Source of the DNA: Microvirga sesbaniae
Lineage (GTDB): Bacteria; Pseudomonadota; Alphaproteobacteria; Rhizobiales; Beijerinckiaceae
Assembly (NCBI RefSeq): GCF_025460805.1
Contig: NZ_JAMXFJ010000011.1
Span: 62,001 to 126,000 of the forward strand
Direction: 5' to 3'
DNA: 64,000 nucleotides
Below the pieces are notes generated by a model. It did not search any database. It had not been told where the DNA came from and saw only the letters and a list, made by a program, of their open reading frames with translations. Made by a program: the position numbers and the translations under genes. Below, one piece after another: positions 36,632 through 46,011 of this stretch; position 1 is the stretch's first letter, and the number at the start of each line of letters is the position of its first letter.

Positions 36632-37749
36632 TGGGGGAGCTTCACGTTAAGCTCGTCGGGCCAGGCAATCTTGGGATCGGTGCGCACAAAGCCGAGGCCA
36701 CGAATGCCGGTCTTCACGGCGCGATGATATTTATCCAGAACTGCGGGATCGGCCTGGAGCTTGACGCGGAACATTAGCTTCTCACGCTCCTCGGCCGTCT
36801 CGACACTCTTAGGCGTGAACTGGGCTTCCGTCGCGACGAAGCTGACTGTCGAGGGCAACACATACTCCGGGATCGGATCGAGGATCGTGCGCGCCTCATC
36901 GCCTATTGAAAGTCTGCCAGCCTCCTTCGCGGGCAGATAGACGGTCATGTACACGTCCTTGAGGTCCAGGATGGTCAGGACACGCTGTCCTGCGCCGATC
37001 ACCTCACCCGCACGCGCCAGCCGGTACTGCACGCGTCCACTCCTCGGGGACAGTAGCACCAAGTCGGCCAGGATCGACTGGAGCCGCTCGACCTCTCCCG
37101 TTGCAGCCTTGATTTCCGACTCAGCGGCGTCATGCTCGGCATTGGCTGCAACATAGGCCGCCTCCGCCTGATCGGTTCGATTGCGGCGCTGATCCAGCAA
37201 CTGCATCGGGATATTGCCGGTCTGAAGCAGCTTCTTGCCACGATCGTAATCCGCCCTGGCGGTGTCCAACTCGCTCTGCCTTTGTGCGATGAGCGCGGTC
37301 ACCGCCGTCAGCTGCTGTTTCGCCTTGAGCAGCCGCGCCTGCGCAGAGCGCAGCTCGGCTTCTGTCTCTGGCGACGATATGGTGCCCACCACCTGGCCGG
37401 CGGTGACCTCGTCGCCCTCGTCGATGGTCAACGTCGCCAGCCGGCCGGGATATTTCGCCGAGACATCGACTTGCGTTGCCTCGAGGCGGCCGTTCGCTTT
37501 CACGATGCCGTCGGGCATCTCGCTGCCGCGCAGTCGCGCGATCAGGCTTTCCACTGCCGTGCGGGCTCGTTCGAGAGGCTCGGGCAGCTTGTCCGGAAGT
37601 TTGGGAAGTTCAGGCAATTTTGGTTGCGCCTGTGCGCTGACCATCTGGGGGCTTCCGCTGGAAACATCCAGCGCCCATGCGGCTATTGCCACAGAGGCAG
37701 TCATGAGAGCAGGGCCTAGAACGCGGATGGTCAACGGTTGGAAGGACAT
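36628..37749 (-). CDS. HlyD-family periplasmic adaptor (YhiI-like)
   Basis: The 373-residue protein has one N-terminal membrane anchor (about 8-30) and a low-complexity Pro/Leu/Lys-rich stretch (PKLPELPKLPDKLPEPLE). A biotinyl-lipoyl half-domain (GRLEATQVDVSAKYPGRL...IDEGDEVTAGQVVG) follows, then an alpha hairpin coiled coil (about 145-235), the second lipoyl half and a beta barrel. It should bridge the ABC exporter to an outer-membrane channel, which is not encoded nearby. The ATG at 37749 follows GAGGGAGAG. An FNR/FixK box at 37899-37912 lies about 155 bases upstream. Confidence 0.92.
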   Translation of the reverse strand: MSFQPLTIRVLGPALMTASVAIAAWALDVSSGSPQMVSAQAQPKLPELPKLPDKLPEPLERARTAVESLIARLRGSEMPDGIVKANGRLEATQVDVSAKYPGRLATLTIDEGDEVTAGQVVGTISSPETEAELRSAQARLLKAKQQLTAVTALIAQRQSELDTARADYDRGKKLLQTGNIPMQLLDQRRNRTDQAEAAYVAANAEHDAAESEIKAATGEVERLQSILADLVLLSPRSGRVQYRLARAGEVIGAGQRVLTILDLKDVYMTVYLPAKEAGRLSIGDEARTILDPIPEYVLPSTVSFVATEAQFTPKSVETAEEREKLMFRVKLQADPAVLDKYHRAVKTGIRGLGFVRTDPKIAWPDELNVKLPQ

Positions 37750-38198
37750 GCGGCTCTCCCTCAACGGTGTTAATTCCTCGCCAGAACTGGAGCCGGTACG
37801 CAACGCCGAAGGCTCGGTGCAGATCTTCTCACTGCGGAGCATTATCGATCCTATAATGCGAACACCTGGAACTCTCGCGTGAGAAGCGGCGAGCCACATT
37901 GACAAATGTCAAACGTAGCGACCGTCGCTGCATCGTGGCTGATCAGGATCTAAGGGTGCCTGATATCTCCGCGACTGCCTGGAGGCGCAGGAATAACGAA
38001 AGTTCTCCCTGTCGGGACATGGTCGGAGCCACTCCGCTTCATGGGATACTCCGTTGCTTCATCTGGGTGTTTCCTCTGCATTGGGAGGCGCCGCCCGCGA
38101 AGCTCGATGAAGCTTTATCATGAGGCGACTGCTGTCGAGTGCGAGGATGTCCCTGCCCTAGGCAGGCGCACAGGTGGCGTGCCTCTGGGTTACTCGTG
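37750..38198. other. Promoter region of the exporter operon
   Basis: The stretch of about 450 bases between the HlyD gene and hdeD (both on the minus strand) holds the palindromic TTGAC-N4-GTCAA box at 37899-37912. No gene or terminator was recognised in the remainder. Confidence 0.5.
37899..37912. promoter_or_regulatory. FNR/FixK-type box upstream of the HlyD-RbbA exporter
   Basis: TTGACAAATGTCAA is a perfect palindrome in its arms (TTGAC-N4-GTCAA). Its centre is about 156 bases before the HlyD ATG. Confidence 0.6.
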
Positions 38199-38780
38199 TC
38201 AGGCCCGACGCTTCAGAGCCACACCCATGCTGATCCAGCCGATGCCGGCAAAGACCAGGTCGACGCCAAGAAAGATACCGAGCACGTACAGGCTTGAGAC
38301 CGGCCATTGGGCCAGGATCATACCACCCAGGACTGCGGTGATGACGCCTGACAGCGCCACCCACGCCCAAGGTGCACCCTCGGTCATCTGCATGGCCAGG
38401 AAGATGCGCAGGCCGCCCGAGACGATCAGGGCCACACCGAGCATCAGCGTCAGGGCGGTGGCGGCCAGGAGTGGGTTGCGGAAGGTCACCAGGCCCGCGA
38501 CGACGTAGAGCGCGCCGAGCAGTGCCCACAGGACGAACTTGCCCCAGCTCTTCACGCTGAAGGCGTTGATGATCTCGGCGATCCCGCTGACTAGCATCAT
38601 TGCGCCGACCACCGCGACGGAGGCAACGGTTGCCATCACGACGCTGCCGAGGGCAATGAGGCCGGTGATCAGGAAGATCACACCGAGCGCGACGATCCAG
38701 CCCCATTTGACGCGTAGCGGTTCAAGCTCCTGGTCCGCACGCCCTGGGACCGGCGTGTCAAGATTGGCCGTGTTGGACAT
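38199..38780 (-). CDS. HdeD family acid-resistance membrane protein (DUF308)
   Basis: This 193-residue protein has six transmembrane helices in three repeated pairs, with the DUF308 pattern WGWIVALGVIFLITGLIAL, then MLVSGIAEII and IVSGGLRIF. HdeD is an inner-membrane stress protein linked to acid resistance in E. coli; its mechanism is unknown. The ATG at 38780 follows GGAGGAG. An FNR/FixK box at 38855-38868 sits about 80 bases upstream. In Bradyrhizobium and Rhodopseudomonas, hdeD-like genes are often in the FixK regulon. Confidence 0.93.
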   Translation of the reverse strand: MSNTANLDTPVPGRADQELEPLRVKWGWIVALGVIFLITGLIALGSVVMATVASVAVVGAMMLVSGIAEIINAFSVKSWGKFVLWALLGALYVVAGLVTFRNPLLAATALTLMLGVALIVSGGLRIFLAMQMTEGAPWAWVALSGVITAVLGGMILAQWPVSSLYVLGIFLGVDLVFAGIGWISMGVALKRRA

Positions 38781-39118
38781 GGGACACTCCTCCGTTCCAG
38801 CGGGTATGCCGGCACCCGTTGGAACATAGTGTGCCGCTGAGAGAGCAGCTCTTGTTGACAAAAATCAAAATCCCGGCTGCCGGAGCTGTTATTTGTTGCG
38901 AGGCTGGTTCGGGTTCATTGGGTTTAGGCGCATGAGCCCCGAGCCTTCAGGCGCAAAGATGCCAAACACGATCCCAGTTCGGGTCATTCCTTGTACCACA
39001 TGCGGCCAATTCGAAAGGCGTTCGAAATAGCCCGTGGTCGTAGAGTAGTTCGGCTAAGGACCGCTTTTTGCAATCGGTACCGACAGGGACTGTTCGACAT
39101 GAGCCGCCAGAGGTAGAC
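38781..39118. other. Divergent promoter region between hdeD and the PHB cluster
   Basis: About 340 bases hold the FNR/FixK box at 38855-38868 close to hdeD. The DUF3141 gene start is about 255 bases from the box, far for a classic site. No second box was seen close to the DUF3141 start. Confidence 0.5.
38855..38868. promoter_or_regulatory. FNR/FixK-type box upstream of hdeD
   Basis: TTGACAAAAATCAA matches TTGA-N6-TCAA. Its centre lies about 82 bases from the hdeD ATG at 38780 and about 257 bases from the DUF3141 ATG at 39119. Confidence 0.65.
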
Positions 39119-41392
39119 ATGGATTTCAAACATATGCTTGATCGGCCAACGTCCCCATCTGTCAACTTTGCCAGTACGGCCTACGAATACGCGATTGATC
39201 TCTGGCAGCGTGGCTTGCTCTATGCCGATGTCATGCGCGAACGCGGCAACCAGTATCTGGAGCATCTGGCTCAGGTTACACCGAATGTCCTGAGCTTTGA
39301 GGCCGAGCTCGTCATGTTCGGCCCCACGTTAGACCGGCCGGTCAACTATGGCCTCGCCCGCATCATTCCACCCGAGGGGGTTGAGATCGACCCTCGCAAG
39401 CGCCCCTTTGTCGTGGTCGATCCACGAGCCGGACACGGCCCTGGCATCGGCGGCTTCAAAGCTGACAGTGAGATCGGCGCCGCTCTCGGGGCCGGCCATC
39501 CCTGCTACATTGTCGGATTCACGCCGGACCCGGTGCCGGGCCAGACGGTCGAGGACGTCATGCGGGCCGAGGCCGCCTTTCTGGAGCGGGTGATCGCCCG
39601 GCATCCCGAGAGCGAAGGCAAGCCGGTTGTGATCGCTAACTGTCAGGCCGGTTGGCAGATCCTGATGACGGCCGCGGTCCGGCCCGAGCTGTTCGGTCCG
39701 ATCATCGTCGCCGGATCGCCCGTGTCATACTGGGCCGGCTGGCCCGGCCGGAACCCGATGCGCTACTCGGGCGGACTGCTCGGCGGCAGTTGGTTGACAG
39801 CCCTGACCAGCGATCTCGGGGCAGGCCGCTTTGACGGTGCCTGGCTCGTTCAGAATTTCGAGAACCTCAACCCGACCAATACGCTCTGGACCAAGCAGTA
39901 CAACCTCTTTTCGAAAGTCGACACCGAGCGCGAGCGGTATCTCGCGTTTGAGAAGTACTGGGGCGGTCACGTGTTCCTGAACGATGTCGAGATACAGTAC
40001 ATCGTCGACAATCTGTTCATCGGCAACAAGCTGTCCACGGCCGGACTTGTCACGTCCCACGGGATCCGCATCGACTTGCGCAATATCCAGTCTCCGATCC
40101 TGGTGTTCTGTTCCAAAGGCGACAACATTTCACCGCCGCCCCAGGCGCTCGGCTGGATCACCGACCTCTATCGGGATGATGAGGACGTGCGGGCGCACAA
40201 TCAGACCATCGTCTATGCTCTCCACGACAGCATCGGCCATCTTGGCATCTTTGTCTCAGGCAGCGTAGGCCGCAAGGAGCACAAGGAGTTCGAGGCAAAC
40301 ATCGACTTCGTCGACGTCCTGCCATCCGGCATCTATCAGGCCGAGTTGCGGGAAAAGGGGCCGGACACGCCGAACCCGGATCTCGCCTACGGCGATTACG
40401 TGCTGTCGTTGGAGAGGCGCAGCGTGGCGGATGTCCGGGAGATCGTCAGGCCGGATGTCGAGAGCGACCGGCACTTTGCCGCGGTGGCACGCATTTCGGA
40501 GATCAATCTCAGTCTTTATCGGAGTTTCGTCCAGCCGTGGGTCCGGGCGAGCATCACGCCGCAAATGGCGCGCCACCTGGCACGCCTGCATCCGCTGCGC
40601 GTCCCCTATGAACTCGCCTCGGATCGCAATCCATGGATGGGCTGGATCGCCGGCGAAGCACAGAAGGCGCGGGAGAACCGGAAACCGGTGTCCCCGGACA
40701 ATACCCTCCTGCACCAGCAGGAGAGGCTTTCCCAGGCAGTCGAAGCCTCGCTCGATCAATGGCGCCTGTGGCGTGACAACATGTATGAGCACACGTTCAA
40801 TGTCATCTACGGATCGCCCTGGGTGCAGGCTTGGGCGGGTATGGATGCAAGGGACACGAGCGAACCCCGCCAGCATCCCGGTGACACGCCCGAGCATCGG
40901 GCGTTCCGGGCGGCGGAGGCCGACCGTCTGCGCCGTGAGATGGCCAAGGGCGGCCTGTTCGAGGCCGGTGTCCGTGCCCTGTACTACATCGGTGATACGC
41001 TCGGCTGGGTCGATGAGCGTGGCTTCAACCTAATCCGACGGCTGCGGGAGGAGAATGTCGCGAATGCCAGAGTCATATCGTTGGCTGAGTTCAAGCAGGC
41101 GATCCGGCAGCAGGCCCGCCTCATGCGGCTCGACCCTGCGGCGGCGATCGCGGCACTTCCCCAACTGCTGTCCCGAGCGACGCCAGCCGACATCGAAATG
41201 TTGAGAAGCATGCTCGAACGAGTTGTGACAGTAATTGGTCCGCTCGACGCAGCGGCGCAGGGGCGCCTGCGCGAGGTCAACGCGGTCTTGGCCGACGCCA
41301 TGCGCCAGGCGACCGACGTGATCCGTCCCGGCCCGGGAGCGCGTGGTCCGACCGCCGCTCCAAGAAGGAGACCTTCTCATGCGACATCCTGA
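39119..41392 (+). CDS. DUF3141 protein, cryptic alpha/beta hydrolase linked to PHB synthesis
   Basis: This 757-residue protein is of the DUF3141 family, almost always encoded next to phaC, fabI and pta in alphaproteobacteria. The N-terminal half looks like an alpha/beta hydrolase. It has a strand VVVDPRAGHGPGIGGF, a nucleophile-elbow-like VIANCQAGWQ with Cys175 in the place of the usual Ser, a fixed strand ending in ILVFCSKGDNISP (possible acidic residue) and a His-containing HDSIGHLG. The C-terminal half is helical. The function is unknown; a Cys nucleophile is the same type as in PHA synthase. The ATG at 39119 follows AGAGGTAGAC. It overlaps phaC by 14 bases. Confidence 0.88.
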   Translation: MDFKHMLDRPTSPSVNFASTAYEYAIDLWQRGLLYADVMRERGNQYLEHLAQVTPNVLSFEAELVMFGPTLDRPVNYGLARIIPPEGVEIDPRKRPFVVVDPRAGHGPGIGGFKADSEIGAALGAGHPCYIVGFTPDPVPGQTVEDVMRAEAAFLERVIARHPESEGKPVVIANCQAGWQILMTAAVRPELFGPIIVAGSPVSYWAGWPGRNPMRYSGGLLGGSWLTALTSDLGAGRFDGAWLVQNFENLNPTNTLWTKQYNLFSKVDTERERYLAFEKYWGGHVFLNDVEIQYIVDNLFIGNKLSTAGLVTSHGIRIDLRNIQSPILVFCSKGDNISPPPQALGWITDLYRDDEDVRAHNQTIVYALHDSIGHLGIFVSGSVGRKEHKEFEANIDFVDVLPSGIYQAELREKGPDTPNPDLAYGDYVLSLERRSVADVREIVRPDVESDRHFAAVARISEINLSLYRSFVQPWVRASITPQMARHLARLHPLRVPYELASDRNPWMGWIAGEAQKARENRKPVSPDNTLLHQQERLSQAVEASLDQWRLWRDNMYEHTFNVIYGSPWVQAWAGMDARDTSEPRQHPGDTPEHRAFRAAEADRLRREMAKGGLFEAGVRALYYIGDTLGWVDERGFNLIRRLREENVANARVISLAEFKQAIRQQARLMRLDPAAAIAALPQLLSRATPADIEMLRSMLERVVTVIGPLDAAAQGRLREVNAVLADAMRQATDVIRPGPGARGPTAAPRRRPSHATS

Positions 41393-43304
41393 TCCAAACA
41401 ACCCCGGTGCGAGTGTGATCAGGATGGGTGGGTCCGAGCGAGCAGACCGAACTCAGTTTCAGCCCGCCACACCGCCGGGTCGGGATCAGCCATCGGGTGC
41501 TCATTCCGGCACCAAGGCTCTTCCCCTGATGAAGGAGCCGTTGAAGGAAATCCACCTCCCAGCCGAGGTTCCAGACGCCTGGGGCGAAGGCTTGGCCGAG
41601 GTCCTCGATCGCGTGATTCACGCTTCGGCGGCCCGTGTCACGTCCGGGCTCTCGCCGGCGGCACTGGCGGAGGCCTATCTGGACTGGGTCGTTCATCTGG
41701 CTTTTTCCCCAGGCAAGCAACTTAAGCTGACTGTAAAAGCGGCTCGCAAACTCGGCCGAATCGGCGAACAGGCTCTGAAAGAGACAATGACACCCGGAAA
41801 AGCGGAGCCGTGTATTGCTCCGCTGCCGCAGGACCGGCGGTTCTCCGCACCGGAATGGAGGGAATATCCATACAGCCTAATCTACCAGTCCTTCCTGCTG
41901 CAGCAGGAGTGGTGGCACAATGCGACAATGGGGCTGGAGGGAGTCTCGAAGCAGCACGAGAACATGGTCGAGTTCACAGCGCGGCAGTTCCTCGATGTAG
42001 CCTCACCGTCCAATATCCCACTACTGAACCCTGTCGTTATGCGCCGGACCTTGGAGCAGGGCGGCCAGAACCTGGTCCGAGGAGCTCAGAACCTCGTCGA
42101 AGACTGGATGCGCTTGACCCACAACAAGCCTCCAGTGGGGGCGGAGACATATCAAGTCGGCCAGAATGTTGCCGTCACGCCGGGCCGGGTCGTCTACCGC
42201 AACGACCTAATCGAGCTCATCCAGTACGAGCCAACGACGGACGAGGTCCGGCCTGAGCCGGTTCTGATCGTGCCGGCCTGGATCATGAAGTACTACATCC
42301 TTGATCTATCGCCGGAAAACTCTCTGGTACGCTATCTCGTGAGCCGGGGCTTCACGGTGTTCATGATCTCCTGGAAGAATCCAACCCGCGAGGACCGGGA
42401 CCGTGGCATGGAAGATTATCGCAGGCTGGGCGTCCTCTCGGCGCTTGATGCCATCAATGCCATCGTGCCCGATCGGAAGGTTCATGCGGCCGGGTATTGC
42501 CTCGGTGGGACGCTGCTGACGATTGCCGCGGCCGCCATGGCACGCGAGGGCGACGATCGCCTAAAGTCAGTAACGCTGTTTGCGGCCCAAGCGGACTTCA
42601 GAGAGGCTGGGGAGCTGACGCTGTTCATCACTGAGACTCAGGTTCACTTCCTGGAGGATATGATGTGGCAGCAGGGCTACCTCGACACCAAACAGATGTC
42701 TGGTGCCTTCCAGCTGCTGCGCTCGAACGATCTCATCTGGTCGTACCTTTTCCATAACTACCTGATGGGCGAACGCGAGCCGATGACCGATCTCATGGCG
42801 TGGAACGCTGATGCAACGCGAATGCCCTACCGCATGCATTCCGAGTATCTGCGCCAGCTCTTTCTCCAGAACGACTTGGCGGAAGGACGCTTCAAGGTGG
42901 AAGGCAGGCCCATCGCTCTTGGCGACATTCGCACGCCCATGTTTGCAGTCGGCACCGAGCGCGATCACGTGGCGCCGTGGCGCTCCGTGTTCAAGATCCA
43001 CAACCTAACCAATACGGACGTCACGTTCCTGCTGACGACGGGAGGCCATAATGCCGGCATCGTCTCCGAGCCCGGTCGGCCTCACCGCAGCTATCGGGTG
43101 CTGACCAAGACTGAACGGGAGCGTCACCTCGATCCTGAGACATGGCAAAGGTTGGCTCAAGTTCAGGAGGGGTCCTGGTGGCCGGAATGGGCTAGCTGGC
43201 TAACGTCTCACTCCGGCGAGCCCGTGAATCTTCCGTCCCTCGGAGCGCCACCGGTTTACCCAGTCCTCGACCAGGCGCCCGGATCCTATGTGAGGGAGCC
43301 CTAA
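41379..43304 (+). CDS. phaC: Poly(3-hydroxyalkanoate) synthase
   Basis: The 641-residue enzyme polymerises 3-hydroxyacyl-CoA into storage polyester on granules. The catalytic Cys374 lies in the lipase-like box GYCLGG, with Asp529 (GTERDHVAPW) and His557 (TTGGHNAG) completing the triad. The N-terminal PhaC_N domain (about 150-310) and WEEWW-like QEWWHNAT are present. Length fits class I. An extra N-terminal 50 residues are Pro/Gly rich. The ATG at 41379, inside the end of the DUF3141 gene, has AAGGAG 8 bases upstream. It is followed 1 base later by fabI. Confidence 0.96.
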   Translation: MRHPDPNNPGASVIRMGGSERADRTQFQPATPPGRDQPSGAHSGTKALPLMKEPLKEIHLPAEVPDAWGEGLAEVLDRVIHASAARVTSGLSPAALAEAYLDWVVHLAFSPGKQLKLTVKAARKLGRIGEQALKETMTPGKAEPCIAPLPQDRRFSAPEWREYPYSLIYQSFLLQQEWWHNATMGLEGVSKQHENMVEFTARQFLDVASPSNIPLLNPVVMRRTLEQGGQNLVRGAQNLVEDWMRLTHNKPPVGAETYQVGQNVAVTPGRVVYRNDLIELIQYEPTTDEVRPEPVLIVPAWIMKYYILDLSPENSLVRYLVSRGFTVFMISWKNPTREDRDRGMEDYRRLGVLSALDAINAIVPDRKVHAAGYCLGGTLLTIAAAAMAREGDDRLKSVTLFAAQADFREAGELTLFITETQVHFLEDMMWQQGYLDTKQMSGAFQLLRSNDLIWSYLFHNYLMGEREPMTDLMAWNADATRMPYRMHSEYLRQLFLQNDLAEGRFKVEGRPIALGDIRTPMFAVGTERDHVAPWRSVFKIHNLTNTDVTFLLTTGGHNAGIVSEPGRPHRSYRVLTKTERERHLDPETWQRLAQVQEGSWWPEWASWLTSHSGEPVNLPSLGAPPVYPVLDQAPGSYVREP

Positions 43305-43305
43305 G

Positions 43306-44085
43306 ATGATGCCCAATCTCGGAAGGATTTTGGAGGGCAAGGTTGGTCTCGTGGTCGGGATCGCCAACGACCAGTCGATTGCGGCAGGGTGCGCGTATGC
43401 CTTCCAGGCAGCAGGAGCAAGCCTTGCCGTCACTTATCTCAACGAGAAGGCCCGTCCTTATGTTGAGCCGGTCGCAAAGAGCGTCGATGCGGCCATATTC
43501 GAACCGCTAGATGTCGAGACAGATGAACAGCTCGAGGCTCTTTTCTCCACCATTGAAGCCCGCTGGAGGCGGCTCGACTTTCTGCTTCATTCCATCGCCT
43601 ATTGCCCAAAAGCGGACCTCCAGGGGCGCGTCACGGACTGCTCGCGGGAGGGCTTTGCTCAGGCCATGGACATATCGGTCCATTCCCTGATCCGGCTGAC
43701 CCGTCGGGCAGAGCCCCTGATGAGCGCCGGCGGAAGTATCTTGACGATGAGTTACTATGGCGCCGAGAAGGTTGTCGATCACTACAACATCATGGGGCCG
43801 GTCAAGAGCGCCCTTGAGGCAACAGTCCGGTACTTGGCGGCGGAGCTTGGCCCGAAGGGGATCCGCGTTAACGCCCTATCTCCAGGTCCGCTCAGAACAC
43901 GCGCGGCCTCGGGCATATCTCACTTCGATGAGATTATCAACGAGGCTCAGGCGCGCGCGCCTGAGCACCGCCTTGTCACCATCGAAGAGGTCGGAGCCAT
44001 TGCTGCTTGCCTTGCAAGCGATGCCTCGCAGAGCATGACCGGGAACACGGCCCACGTCGATGCCGGCTACCACATCATGGCGTGA
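43306..44085 (+). CDS. fabI: Enoyl-[acyl-carrier-protein] reductase (FabI-like)
   Basis: This 259-residue SDR protein has the FabI-type nucleotide-binding start GLVVGIANDQSIA, the middle LLHSIAYCPKADLQGR, and the active site Y-x6-K in DHYNIMGPVKSALE. FabI proteins reduce the enoyl-ACP double bond with NADH. The copy in PHB clusters is probably a second paralogue adapted to enoyl-CoA or low-oxygen lipid metabolism, which is inference. It begins two bases after the phaC stop and ends 5 bases before the MaoC-Pta gene, so translation is likely coupled. Confidence 0.93.
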   Translation: MMPNLGRILEGKVGLVVGIANDQSIAAGCAYAFQAAGASLAVTYLNEKARPYVEPVAKSVDAAIFEPLDVETDEQLEALFSTIEARWRRLDFLLHSIAYCPKADLQGRVTDCSREGFAQAMDISVHSLIRLTRRAEPLMSAGGSILTMSYYGAEKVVDHYNIMGPVKSALEATVRYLAAELGPKGIRVNALSPGPLRTRAASGISHFDEIINEAQARAPEHRLVTIEEVGAIAACLASDASQSMTGNTAHVDAGYHIMA

Positions 44086-44090
44086 CAACT

Positions 44091-45491
44091 ATGCAATATA
44101 TCGAAAACAAGACGATCGATGAAATTGCGGTCGGTGACAGCGCCAAGTTGACCCGGACGTTGCGTCATCAGGATATTGAGCTGTTCGCGGTCTTGTCCGG
44201 AGACGTCAATCCGGCTCACGTGGATGAAGAATTCGCCAAGGCGGATATGTTCCACAAGGTCATCGCTCACGGCATGTGGGGTGGCGCCCTGGTCTCGGCG
44301 CTCCTCGGAACCGAATTGCCAGGGCCGGGGACAATCTACCTCAACCAGTCCTTCAGCTTCCGCCGTCCGGTCGGGCTCGGCGACACGGTCACGGTACGCG
44401 TTACGGTCAAGGAAGTCGACCGGTTGAAGAAGCGGGTCCGGCTTGATTGCGAGTGCCGCAATCAAGCGGACGAGGCCGTTATTGTGGGAGAGGCCGAGGT
44501 CATCGCCCCAACCGAAAAGGTGCGCCGCCCTCGTGCGCTTCTTCCGGAGGTCCACCTTCATGAAAGAGGACTGAGATATCGCCAGTTTGTTGCTGCGACA
44601 CAAGGCTTGCAACCGATCCGAACGGCTGTTGTCCATCCTTGCGACGAGCCATCCCTGGGGGGAGCGCTCGAAGCCATGAGGGCTGGACTGATCGTCCCGG
44701 TGCTTGTCGGCCCGAAAGCTAAGATTTCCGCTGCGGCGGCCGCTCTGAAGGCTTCGTTGGACGGCCTTGAAATCGTTGACGCCCCACACAGTCACGCCGC
44801 GGCGGATTCAGCCGTTGCGATGGCGCGCGAGGCACGGGTCGAAGCCGTTATGAAGGGGGCTCTCCATACCGAGGAGATCATGAGCGCGGCCGTCAAGGCC
44901 GACACGGGGCTTCGCACCGAACGGTGCATGAGCCACGCTTTCGTCTTCGATGTGCCGCATTACCCCAAGCCGCTGGTCATCACGGATGCGGCGGTCAACA
45001 TCTACCCAACACTCACCGACAAACGAGATATCATTCAGAATGCCATTGATCTGGCGCATGCCCTCGGTGTGGGCCAGCCGAAAGTCGCCATTCTGTCTGC
45101 CGTTGAAACCATCGATCCTAAGATCACCTCTACGCTTGAGGCTGCGGCTCTCTGCAAGATGGCCGAACGCGGGCAAATCTCAGGCGGTGTTCTGGACGGA
45201 CCGCTGGCCTTCGACAATGCGATCTCGCACGAGGCGGCCGCAACAAAGCATATTGTTTCCTCCGTTGCGGGCGACGCCGACATCCTGGTCGCGCCGGATC
45301 TCGAGGCGGCCAACATGCTTGCAAAGCAGCTGATCTATCTGGCGGGTGCAGATTCCGCGGGCGTCATTCTCGGAGCGCGCGTCCCGATCATCCTGACCAG
45401 TCGCGCGGACGGCGAGCTTGCGCGCCTGGCGTCCTGCGCGATTGCCCGTCTCCTCGTGCGCCATCATACGTGGGGGAATTATGACCAGTAG
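44091..45491 (+). CDS. Bifunctional enoyl-CoA hydratase (MaoC) / phosphate acetyltransferase
   Basis: The 466-residue fusion has an N-terminal MaoC-like hot-dog domain (about 1-145). It shows FAVLSGDVNPAHVDEEFA with the hydratase Asp/His pair, and HGMWGGALVSALLG. A phosphotransacetylase domain follows (about 155-466; VVHPCDEPSLGGALEA, MKGALHTEEIMSA, SGGVLDGPLAFDNAIS). It can thus hydrate crotonyl-CoA and interconvert acetyl-CoA and acetyl phosphate (or butyryl equivalents). The usual partner acetate kinase gene is not found downstream. The ATG at 44091 lies 5 bases after fabI. A diverged, broken second copy lies at 48104-48660. Confidence 0.93.
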   Translation: MQYIENKTIDEIAVGDSAKLTRTLRHQDIELFAVLSGDVNPAHVDEEFAKADMFHKVIAHGMWGGALVSALLGTELPGPGTIYLNQSFSFRRPVGLGDTVTVRVTVKEVDRLKKRVRLDCECRNQADEAVIVGEAEVIAPTEKVRRPRALLPEVHLHERGLRYRQFVAATQGLQPIRTAVVHPCDEPSLGGALEAMRAGLIVPVLVGPKAKISAAAAALKASLDGLEIVDAPHSHAAADSAVAMAREARVEAVMKGALHTEEIMSAAVKADTGLRTERCMSHAFVFDVPHYPKPLVITDAAVNIYPTLTDKRDIIQNAIDLAHALGVGQPKVAILSAVETIDPKITSTLEAAALCKMAERGQISGGVLDGPLAFDNAISHEAAATKHIVSSVAGDADILVAPDLEAANMLAKQLIYLAGADSAGVILGARVPIILTSRADGELARLASCAIARLLVRHHTWGNYDQ

Positions 45492-45730
45492 CTTCGTTGC
45501 CGGTACTACAAAATCGTCTCTGCAAAGATTTGGACACATTGATTGGCCTGCGCGCCAGGACAGTTGGAGCATGCCGGTATCCAGAGAACCGGATCTTCTG
45601 GAAGGAGAGCGGCATGGGCAGCCGTGTCGACCCATTCTGAGAGTACTTGCGCATCAAGCGGACCGACTTCCGGCTCAGCATCATGGCGTAATGGCATTTT
45701 ACGGCGCGGGAAGGGCAATAGGAGGTCCCG
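45480..45730 (+). other. Spacer with a doubtful frame, possible lost acetate kinase start
   Basis: An ATG at 45480 overlaps the end of maoC-pta, where ackA normally starts in related clusters. The frame continues for about 92 codons to 45759 but shows no resemblance to acetate kinase (no SSSxKxxL, no ATP motif). A second tiny frame with a good GGAAGGAGAG site near 45600 stops after 8 codons. I see only remnants here. Confidence 0.3.
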
Positions 45731-46000
45731 ATGACTTCAAGTCTCTTGTCCCTACGTAATCGAGTCGGTGTCGCGACTGTTGCGCTTCTTCTGGGAAGTG
45801 GCGCATGGGCCCAAGCGCCGGATCAGGAGCCTTCGCCACCTCATCAGCTGAGGCTCCGTCAACCCACATCCCAGTCCGTTCAGCCGCCGGAAGGCCTACA
45901 GGAGCCCACAGACCAAAGCCAATCGGCGGCAGACCGAAAGTTCCGCGAGATGGAGCGCCGATTGAACCGAACCATGCGCAGCGTCTGCGTTGGCTGCTGA
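45731..46000 (+). CDS. Small secreted hypothetical protein
   Basis: The 89-residue product has a clear signal peptide (VGVATVALLLGSGAWAQ). A mature part of about 60 residues follows, rich in Gln, Pro and Ser (HQLRLRQPTSQSVQPPEGL), ending with two closely spaced cysteines (VCVGC). The ribosome binding site AGGAGG lies 5 bases before the ATG. It sits between the MaoC-Pta gene and atoD on the same strand. No family was recognised; the low-complexity part suggests a flexible periplasmic peptide. Confidence 0.55.
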   Translation: MTSSLLSLRNRVGVATVALLLGSGAWAQAPDQEPSPPHQLRLRQPTSQSVQPPEGLQEPTDQSQSAADRKFREMERRLNRTMRSVCVGC

Positions 46001-46011
46001 GGAGACCCGCA

